Shown in pieces: positions 1-4,364 of a stretch of 5,424 nucleotides of DNA. A program made the position numbers and the translations under genes. A model generated the notes under the pieces. It made no database searches. It had not been told where the DNA came from and saw nothing but the letters and a program-made list of their open reading frames with translations. Every line of letters begins with the position of its first letter. Within the stretch, counting starts at the first letter, position 1. Source of the DNA: Planctomycetota bacterium (GTDB lineage Bacteria; Planctomycetota; J058; J103); the NCBI GenBank assembly GCA_003694875.1, contig RFJN01000522.1:1-5424 (forward strand), in the 5' to 3' direction.

Positions 1-10
1 GGGTTGGTGC

Positions 11-47
11 GGGCGGGGATAAACCCCGCCCCTACGGGTGGGCGGGG
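11..47. repeat. GGGCGGGG/CCCCGCCC palindromic repeat with alternative pairing
   Basis: GGGCGGGG (11-18) and CCCCGCCC (24-31) form a perfect 8-bp stem around the loop ATAAA. A second GGGCGGGG at 40-47 can pair with the same CCCCGCCC arm around an 8-nt loop, so two hairpins compete for the central arm. The GCGGGGATAAACCCCGCC core followed by CCTACGGG resembles a type of intergenic palindrome I recall as recurring in many GC-rich bacterial genomes. That recollection is general knowledge, not a search result. It could be a mobile REP-like element or a terminator of a gene lying left of the window. No transposase or long T run is present. Confidence 0.6.
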
Positions 48-188
48 CGCCGATCCCCTTGCGCCGGTGCCTGCGGCGGGCGGTCTGTCGGTGGCGGGCC
101 GCGCGCTGGCGCGGGGGGGGGCGGACGAGCAGCGTGTGCGGCTGACGCCGGCGCGGCATTCGGTGCAATAGACAGCCACTGACGTCGA

Positions 189-217
189 CGGAGCGACGGC
201 GAGACGCCGTCGCTCCG
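189..217. repeat. 13-bp perfect hairpin, REP-like palindrome
   Basis: CGGAGCGACGGCG (189-201) is followed by the 3-nt loop AGA and its exact reverse complement CGCCGTCGCTCCG (205-217). A perfect 13-bp stem with a tight loop is well beyond what base composition alone tends to give. There is no T run after it on either strand, so a simple intrinsic terminator is not favoured. The ten bases at its tip (199-208, GCGAGACGCC) recur as the inverse, GGCGTCTCGC, at 228-237, giving a second possible pairing. It could be a REP or MITE-like dispersed repeat, or a protein-binding site. Only one copy lies in this window, so dispersal is not shown. Confidence 0.6.
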
Positions 218-536
218 ACAGCGATGTGGCGTCTCGCGTGTTCGCCATCCGCCCTGCCGTACGCCGCTTCCCTTCCCTGGTAGAGCCTGGCGACTCCGCC
301 GTTGAAGCAACGTGACTCTTGTGGGTGTAGCCTGTCGCGAGTTTTTTGGGCGTCCGCTCCGGGGCGTTGGGATGCAGCTCCGCCCGCACCCGCCACGGTC
401 GGGCGCGGTGTTGCACCGCTCGCGCGGCGGGGGACGTGGCGGTCGCCATGCCGGTGCGCTTGCGACGGCGGGTGCACGATTCGGTCCCTGCACGAGCGGC
501 CCCGTGCCCGGTACCCGCCACGGCCCGCTCGGCGCG

Positions 537-564
537 TCGATGCGACGGCTGCGAACGCTATACT
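537..564 (+). promoter_or_regulatory. Putative sigma-70 promoter of the methyltransferase gene
   Basis: TATACT at 559-564 matches the -10 consensus TATAAT in five of six bases and stands out in very GC-rich surroundings. With a 16-bp spacer the -35 would be TCGATG (537-542), only three of six matches, so the -35 is weak. Transcription would begin near 571 and give a leader of about 35 nt containing the GGAGGGG ribosome binding site. This placement supports translation from GTG 606 over the upstream in-frame ATG at 540, which would precede the promoter. Confidence 0.45.
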
Positions 565-593
565 GTGCCGCGCACGGAGAAGGGGGCGAGGCG

Positions 594-600
594 GGAGGGG
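594..600 (+). promoter_or_regulatory. Ribosome binding site deciding the GTG 606 start
   Basis: GGAGGGG lies 5 nt before the GTG at 606. The competing in-frame ATG at 540 has no comparable purine-rich site before it. This favours a 252-residue protein that begins shortly before the first helix of the methyltransferase fold. Confidence 0.6.
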
Positions 601-605
601 CTCGG

Positions 606-1364
606 GTGGCGGCACGCAGCGGCGAGGCGTTCCGGCGCAGGATCGTGGCGCAGGTGCAGGCGATCACGCCGCCCGGCGGCCACGTGCTCGAACTGAGCTG
701 CGGCGACGGCTCGATCCTCGAGCGCTTGCTCGACGCCGGCTTCGAGGTCGAGGGGACCAACTTCCGGCGCGATCCGGCCGCTTCGCCGCGTGTCCCCATC
801 CGCGACGGCGTCGATCTGACGAAGCTGCCGCTGCCGTTTGAGGACGGCAGCCAGCAGACGGTGCTGCTGCTCGATGTGATCGAGCACCTGCCCGTGCAGG
901 CGGCGCTGATCGGCGATCTCGCACGCATCGTGCGTCCCGGTGGCGCGCTCGTGCTGAGCACCCCGAACATCCAGAGCGTGCGCTCGCGGCTGCGCTTTCT
1001 GTGCAACGGCTTCTTCCGTACCCAGCGCGCGTTCGTGCCCTTCGACCTGCCGCCGGAGCAGGCGTTCGAGTTCCACAACTACCCCGTGCACCTGCCGACG
1101 CTGCTGTGGCAACTGCGCTCGCAGGGCTTCGGCGCGATCGAGACGACCGCGATCGGCCACCGGTTCAAGGCCACGCTCCTGTGGCTGCTGCTGTGGCCGG
1201 TGATCCACATCTCGACCCGTCTCAAGACCCACAGCCGGGAAAAGTACATCCGGCGCTCGGGCGCCTCGGACCTCGTGTACCGGGCGCTCACCAACCGGCA
1301 CGTGCTGCGCGGCGACACGCTGATCGTGACCGCGCGCCGGCAAGCTCCGGTGGGGGCCGCCTGA
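606..1364 (+). CDS. Class I SAM-dependent methyltransferase
   Basis: A 252-residue protein with the Rossmann-like fold of class I methyltransferases (Methyltransf_11/23 type, UbiG-like). Visible landmarks are the SAM-binding glycine motif VLELSCGDGS (residues 27-36), the second-strand end GTN (50-52), LLLDVIEHLP (87-96, the D-x-x-E-H motif) and the post-helix strand IVRPGGALVLSTPN (108-121). The acidic residue usually seen at the end of strand 2, which binds the SAM ribose, is replaced by Asn52 in GTNF. The C-terminal half holds FHNYPVHLP (156-164) and a hydrophobic stretch LLWLLLWPVIHI (191-202) that may touch the membrane or a lipid substrate. The substrate is unknown; relatives of this general type act on quinones, lipids or surface glycans. 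It is a single gene with its own promoter, converging on infC. The start was chosen by the ribosome binding site at 594-600; ATG 540 is the alternative. The family call is firm, the role is not. Confidence 0.88.
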   Translation: MAARSGEAFRRRIVAQVQAITPPGGHVLELSCGDGSILERLLDAGFEVEGTNFRRDPAASPRVPIRDGVDLTKLPLPFEDGSQQTVLLLDVIEHLPVQAALIGDLARIVRPGGALVLSTPNIQSVRSRLRFLCNGFFRTQRAFVPFDLPPEQAFEFHNYPVHLPTLLWQLRSQGFGAIETTAIGHRFKATLLWLLLWPVIHISTRLKTHSREKYIRRSGASDLVYRALTNRHVLRGDTLIVTARRQAPVGAA

Positions 1365-1387
1365 GTCGGACAGAAAGTGGAGAGACG

Positions 1388-1419
1388 GTGTGCGGCGGCC
1401 CGGCGGGCGCGCCGCACAC
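1388..1419. terminator. Bidirectional terminator-like stem-loop between convergent genes
   Basis: GTGTGCGGCG (1388-1397) pairs perfectly with CGCCGCACAC (1410-1419). Inside it, GCCC (1398-1401) can pair with GGGC (1405-1408), leaving a 3-nt loop and one bulged G, for about 14 bp in total. It sits in the 63-nt gap between the stop codons of the methyltransferase and infC. On the - strand the stem is followed by a pyrimidine-rich run (CCGTCTCTCCACTTTCTGTCC). On the + strand no T run follows, so termination is more likely for infC than for the methyltransferase. Confidence 0.5.
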
Positions 1420-1427
1420 GCGATCGT

Positions 1428-2144
1428 TCAGTTCGCGGTCGAGGAAGACGTCTCGGTCGAGGGGCTCGACTCGTCGGTGTTCGGCGCCGCCGCGCTTGCG
1501 CCGTCGCTGCCGGTGCGTGCGGCCTTGCGGCCGCCCTTGCGCTGCCGGCCCGAGGGCGCGCCAGCGCTCTTCTTGCTCTTGTCGGGCTGGCGCAACGGGA
1601 TCGCGACCATGCCCATCTCGCGCCCGACGAGCCGGTCCACCCGACCCTCGATGCGCGCGATGTCGCTGATCATCTCCGCCACGCGATCGAGCACCTTGAC
1701 CCCCTGCTCCTGGTGGCGCATCTCGCGTCGGCGGAACAGCACCGCGACGCGGCACTTCTCGCCCTGCTCGAGCAGCTCGCGCAGCTTGCGGACCTTGACC
1801 TGGACGTCGTGATCGCCGATGTTCGGTCGGAAGCGGATCAGACGAAGCTTGTTGCTCGTCTCCTTGCGGCGGCTGAGCCGCCGCTGCTTCTCCTCGCGGA
1901 ACTTCTCCTTGCCCCAGTCGAGGATCTTGCACACCGGCGGATCCGCGCCGGGGGCGACCTCCGCGAGGTCGAGCTTGTACTCCTTGGCGGCGGCGAGCGC
2001 GTCCTCGAGCGGGACCACGCCCATCTGCTCGCCCTGCGGACCGATCAACCGCACCCGCGGGGCGGTGATGCGCTCGTTCAGTCGCGGGCCCGTCTGCTTC
2101 GGCTTCTGGAGATCCAGATAACGCCGTCTACCGAACCTGCCGAT
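1428..2144 (-). CDS. infC: Translation initiation factor IF-3, AUC start, C-terminal tail
   Basis: IF-3 binds the 30S subunit, keeps it apart from 50S and checks start-codon and initiator tRNA choice. Read from ATC at 2144-2142 the protein has 238 residues. The N-domain covers about residues 20-95, with RLNERI (21-26), IGPQGEQMG (34-42), LDLAEVAPGADPPVCKILDWGK (starting near 58) and a basic linker. The C-domain covers about 103-185, with RFRPNIGDHD, VLFRRREM and GREMGMVAIPL. The family usually reads DYGK where this has DWGK. A tail of about 52 residues follows, first Lys/Arg/Gly-rich, then Ser/Thr-rich; E. coli IF-3 (180 residues) has none. AAGGAGG (2158-2152) ends 7 nt before the ATC. The next conventional start, GTG at 2054, lacks such a site and would remove RLNERI. 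Rare AUU/AUC/AUA starts are a known infC trait: IF-3 discriminates against them, so it limits its own synthesis. thrS, rpmI and rplT are not adjacent. Confidence 0.95.
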   Translation of the reverse strand: MGRFGRRRYLDLQKPKQTGPRLNERITAPRVRLIGPQGEQMGVVPLEDALAAAKEYKLDLAEVAPGADPPVCKILDWGKEKFREEKQRRLSRRKETSNKLRLIRFRPNIGDHDVQVKVRKLRELLEQGEKCRVAVLFRRREMRHQEQGVKVLDRVAEMISDIARIEGRVDRLVGREMGMVAIPLRQPDKSKKSAGAPSGRQRKGGRKAARTGSDGASAAAPNTDESSPSTETSSSTAN

Positions 2145-2158
2145 CTCTCGTCCTCCTT
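2142..2158 (-). promoter_or_regulatory. infC: infC ribosome binding site and AUC start
   Basis: On the - strand AAGGAGG (2158-2152) is followed by ACGAGAG and then ATC (2144-2142). The site is a perfect match to the anti-Shine-Dalgarno core at ideal spacing, and it points to no ATG, GTG or TTG. A strong site with a weak start codon is the arrangement expected where IF-3 represses its own mRNA by rejecting non-standard start codons. The autoregulation is established for E. coli infC and inferred here. Confidence 0.75.
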
Positions 2159-2353
2159 CGTGGTTGTGGGGAGAGTGGGTCGCGGAGCGTGCGTACGGGC
2201 ACCGGTTGCATCGCGAGCGAGCGCGCCACGGCGGGGGTCAGCATGCCGCGTTCACCCCGCCCGCTGTCGGCCGTGCCCGGTTCGTGCTTCGCATTCGCTG
2301 CCGCTTCCGTCCTTTGCGGTTCGCGGCCGTTCCGCCGCGAGCACCGCAGCTTC

Positions 2354-2381
2354 AGCATAGCGTCTGCGCCGGGACGCGCAA
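2354..2381 (-). promoter_or_regulatory. Possible infC promoter
   Basis: Read on the - strand, TTGCGC (2381-2376) and TATGCT (2359-2354) are separated by 16 bp. The -10 box matches TATAAT at four positions and the -35 box matches TTGACA at three. Transcription would start near 2347, leaving an infC leader of about 200 nt. This is the best AT-containing candidate in the region but it is a weak match and could be chance. Confidence 0.25.
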
Positions 2382-2484
2382 GGGGGCGAAGTCCCCGGGC
2401 CGGACGGCGGTGCGGCGGGGTGAACCGCACGAGGGGCTGGCCGACGGCGCGACGTCGGCACCTCCACCGCCGGTGCCCCGGGGG

Positions 2485-2513
2485 TCGCCGCCGGAGACGG
2501 GCGGCTGTACAAT
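2485..2513 (+). promoter_or_regulatory. Putative sigma-70 promoter of the exported protein gene
   Basis: TACAAT at 2508-2513 matches the -10 consensus in five of six bases, with a weak -35 (TCGCCG, 2485-2490, three of six) 17 bp upstream. The predicted transcript starts near 2520, giving a leader of about 28 nt that just includes the ribosome binding site. The geometry resembles that of the methyltransferase promoter: good -10, poor -35, short leader. Confidence 0.45.
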
Positions 2514-2534
2514 CCGGCCCGTGCCGCCACGCGC

Positions 2535-2541
2535 AAGGAGG
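2535..2541 (+). promoter_or_regulatory. Ribosome binding site for the ATG at 2548
   Basis: AAGGAGG, 6 nt before ATG 2548, fixes the start. The frame is open much further upstream, but starting at 2548 gives a clean signal peptide and lies downstream of the TACAAT box. Confidence 0.8.
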
Positions 2542-2547
2542 GAGATC

Positions 2548-4050
2548 ATGCGGACTTCGCGGTGCTTCGTTGCGGTGCTCTTCGCGGCGGCGCTGGGCGC
2601 GGTGCAGCCCGCCGTGGCGCAGGAGCACGCCACGCTCGCGCTCGAGATCGTCGCACAGGACGGCGCAGCGGCGGTGGACGCCTGGGCGCTCGTCGATCCC
2701 GATCCGCTCGCGCGGGAGCTCGGCGTGCGCGCGGGGGTGTACGCGCCGCCGGTGGCGGCCGTGCGCGCGACCGAGGGGCGCTGCACGCTGCGGCTCGCGC
2801 CGGGCCGGCACACGATCGCGGTCGGGGCGCTCGGTTGCGAGACGCGCCGGCGCCAGCTCACGCTCGCCGCCGGCGCCTCGGCGCGGCTGCGCGTCTCGCT
2901 GCGGCGGCGAGGTGTGGCGACGGTGCGGGTTCACGTGCTCGATCGTGCCGGGCGAGCGCTGCCGGTGAGCGCCACGGCGCGCTGCCGCGTGGCGATCGAG
3001 CCGGCTGCCGGTGGCGACGCCATCGAGCGCGCGCTCGGGGAGGCGGGCGAGGACGCGCCGGGGCTGTTCGCGCTCGCACCGGGCGACTATCTGTTCGAGC
3101 TGCGCGAGCCGCTGCCGGGCGCGGTGCCGGTGCCGCTGCACGTGGAGGACGGCGACGCGCGCGAACTCGGGCTGCAGATCGGCCACGGCGCGGTGCTCGA
3201 GGCGCAGGTGCTCGACGACGAGGGCAACCCGGTGAGCGAGCCCGTGCGCTATCGCGTGGTGCGGCTCGAGCCGCGCGACGATCCCGAGGAGGTCGCACGC
3301 CGGGCGGAACTGCTCGGGCCCGATGCGCCGCGCACCGACGAGGATGGTGTGCTGCGCGCGGGGCCGCTGCCGAGCGGTCGCTACGTCGTGCTCGCGCGGC
3401 AACCGGGCCGCGCGCGAGGCGCGTCGCCGGTGCTGCGTCTGCCGCGGCGCGCCGGCGCCGAGCCGGTGTCGTTCGAACTCGATCGGCGCGACTACGGCGA
3501 GGCCGAACTGACGCTGCGGCTGCGCGGGCCCGACGGGGTGTCGGTGGCGCAGCACCCGGTGCAGATCACCCTTGCGATCCGGGGTTTCGAACCGCCGGTG
3601 CGGTTGCTGCGCGAGAGCAGCGCCGAGGGGCGGCTCGTGCTGCCCGGCCTTCCGGCCGAGCGGGCGATCGCTCTCGAGCTGCGGGTGCTCGATCGCGTGG
3701 GCGGTCGCGCGGTCGCGGTCGGTGGGCTGCGGCTCGTGGTTGACGAGGGAACCGAGCGGGTGCGCCGGCGGATCGTGCTGCGCGCTCCGATCGCCGTGGT
3801 GGGGACGGTGGTGGGCTTCGCCCGGCGACCCGTCGGACCGGGCACGCTGCGGTGGGCGCCGGTCGAACTTGACGGGACGCGGCCCGAGCGGCTCGAGACG
3901 CTGCACTTCGGCAAGGACGGGCGCTTCGTCCTGCCCGAGGTCGATCCCGCTCGCAAGCTGTACCTCGAGGTGGACGCCGAGCGGCACCGGCCGTTTCGCG
4001 CAACGCTCGAGCCCGCTGCGGAACTCGAGGTGCCGGTGAGTCCGCGTTGA
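2548..4050 (+). CDS. Exported protein of five carboxypeptidase-regulatory-like beta-sandwich units
   Basis: A 500-residue protein with a signal peptide (residues 1-24: short basic start, hydrophobic FVAVLFAAALGAV, cleavage likely after AVA24 before Gln25). The mature part reads as five units of about 90 residues, near 28-118, 124-211, 214-313, 318-408 and 410-500. Each opens with an alternating hydrophobic strand, often V-x-V-x-V-L-D-x-x-G (VRVHVLD 126-132, LEAQVLDDEGNPV 217-229). Each has a later D/E-G-x-x-x-L...PG-x-Y-type strand pair: EGRCTLRLAPGRH, APGLFALAPGDYLFEL, EDGVLRAGPLPSGRYVVL, AEGRLVLPGLP and KDGRFVLPEVDPARKLYLEV. This is the pattern of CarboxypepD_reg-like or prealbumin-like folds. 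No catalytic motif, transmembrane anchor or sorting signal is visible. It is probably periplasmic or extracellular and structural or adhesive. The function is unknown. It is divergent from infC, with its own promoter. The long antisense open frame opposite it is a GC-rich shadow. Confidence 0.85.
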   Translation: MRTSRCFVAVLFAAALGAVQPAVAQEHATLALEIVAQDGAAAVDAWALVDPDPLARELGVRAGVYAPPVAAVRATEGRCTLRLAPGRHTIAVGALGCETRRRQLTLAAGASARLRVSLRRRGVATVRVHVLDRAGRALPVSATARCRVAIEPAAGGDAIERALGEAGEDAPGLFALAPGDYLFELREPLPGAVPVPLHVEDGDARELGLQIGHGAVLEAQVLDDEGNPVSEPVRYRVVRLEPRDDPEEVARRAELLGPDAPRTDEDGVLRAGPLPSGRYVVLARQPGRARGASPVLRLPRRAGAEPVSFELDRRDYGEAELTLRLRGPDGVSVAQHPVQITLAIRGFEPPVRLLRESSAEGRLVLPGLPAERAIALELRVLDRVGGRAVAVGGLRLVVDEGTERVRRRIVLRAPIAVVGTVVGFARRPVGPGTLRWAPVELDGTRPERLETLHFGKDGRFVLPEVDPARKLYLEVDAERHRPFRATLEPAAELEVPVSPR

Positions 4051-4364
4051 CCGAAGCGCCGCGGGCCCTGCGAGCGGGTCGGGTGCTCGATACCGCGGGC
4101 GCGCCCGCCGGGGCGTGCGGGTGGGTCGGTGGGCGGTGTTCGGTACGCTGGTTGCGGCAACTTCGCTCCTGATCTCGGTTTCGGCACGGATCGGGACGCA
4201 ACGGGCGGTTTTCGGTTCGTTGCGGTGCGGTTGCGTTGCGCGAAGTGGGTCGCTCGGGACGCTGCTTTTCACGAGATCTTCACTTCGTGCACGCGCGAGC
4301 GGCAGGTACGGTTTCGCGCGACACCCCGGCGGAGCGGGGTCAGCTCGAGGTGAGGAGCCCGAAC
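4051..4364. other. Intergenic region between the two exported protein genes
   Basis: I see no gene in these 314 bases. The left half holds GC-rich inverted segments but no stem followed by T residues, so no terminator can be named for the upstream gene. Around 4204-4239 is a low-complexity stretch built from GGTT/GTTGCG-like words. A 6-bp stem, ACCCCG (4323-4328) with CGGGGT (4335-4340), sits just before the ribosome binding site of the next gene. No convincing -10/-35 pair was found, so co-transcription with the upstream gene or a non-standard promoter both remain possible. Confidence 0.5.
4352..4357 (+). promoter_or_regulatory. Ribosome binding site for the GTG at 4365
   Basis: GAGGAG lies 7 nt before GTG 4365. 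Another in-frame GTG at 4350 overlaps this region but has poorer spacing to any purine-rich site, and TTG 4368 directly follows. GTG 4365 is therefore preferred. Confidence 0.6.

Larger units (their letters stand above)
1..605. other. Intergenic region with palindromic repeats, no defensible gene
   Basis: I see no gene with a supported start, ribosome binding site or recognisable protein here. Frame 1 on the + strand is open from the window edge to a TAG at 169-171. It runs through the palindrome at 11-31, and its G+C is spread over all three codon positions instead of peaking at the third, so I do not call it coding. The methyltransferase frame is also open upstream to about 312, but the protein there is arginine- and glycine-rich and resembles nothing. 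The region does hold the two palindromic repeats listed separately, a run of nine G at 113-121, a six-T run at 342-347 with no convincing stem before it, and a small 6-bp stem (405-410 with 414-419). The methyltransferase promoter and ribosome binding site lie at its right end. Confidence 0.6.
2145..2547. other. Divergent intergenic region between infC and the exported protein gene
   Basis: No gene is seen in these 403 bases. They contain the infC ribosome binding site (2152-2158), a possible infC promoter (2354-2381) and the promoter and ribosome binding site of the rightward gene. Several short GC stems exist, such as GTGCGG (2410-2415) with CCGCAC (2425-2430), but they are no stronger than composition would give. 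I found no tRNA, riboswitch consensus or rpmI/rplT/thrS remnant. If the infC promoter is right, the infC leader would be about 200 nt. Confidence 0.55.

Noticed and set aside
1..171. Frame 1 on + is open from the window edge to TAG 169-171, possibly the end of a gene.
   Set aside because: It reads through the palindrome at 11-47 and its G+C is not concentrated at third codon positions (first positions are richer). No recognisable protein end. It remains possible only for the last dozen or so codons.
300..347. Small hairpin CGTTG-AAG-CAACG followed by a TTTTTT run, as a terminator.
   Set aside because: The T run is about 30 nt after a 5-bp stem, too far for an intrinsic terminator.
275..350. 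TGGTAGAGC at 280-288 resembles a tRNA D-arm.
   Set aside because: No acceptor stem, no GTTCRA T-loop and no anticodon arm at proper spacing.
540..605. ATG 540 as the methyltransferase start.
   Set aside because: It lies upstream of the TATACT box and lacks a ribosome binding site, while GTG 606 has GGAGGGG at 5 nt.
32..1078. Long - strand open frame opposite the methyltransferase.
   Set aside because: Arg/Pro/Ser-rich translation with no domain, overlapping a clear methyltransferase on the + strand. It is a shadow frame of GC-rich sequence.
1377..2360. + strand open frame across infC.
   Set aside because: Its leucine/alanine-rich translation is the complement of infC codons; IF-3 is unmistakable on the other strand.
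2128..4272. Very long - strand open frame (about 714 codons) opposite the exported protein.
   Set aside because: The + strand has promoter, ribosome binding site, signal peptide and repeated domains. The antisense product is His/Arg-rich with no recognisable features and also overlaps infC's start.
4144..4312. TACGCT (4144-4149) and TACGGT (4307-4312) as -10 boxes for the lamin-tail gene.
   Set aside because: Each matches the consensus poorly and has no acceptable -35 at 16-18 bp.
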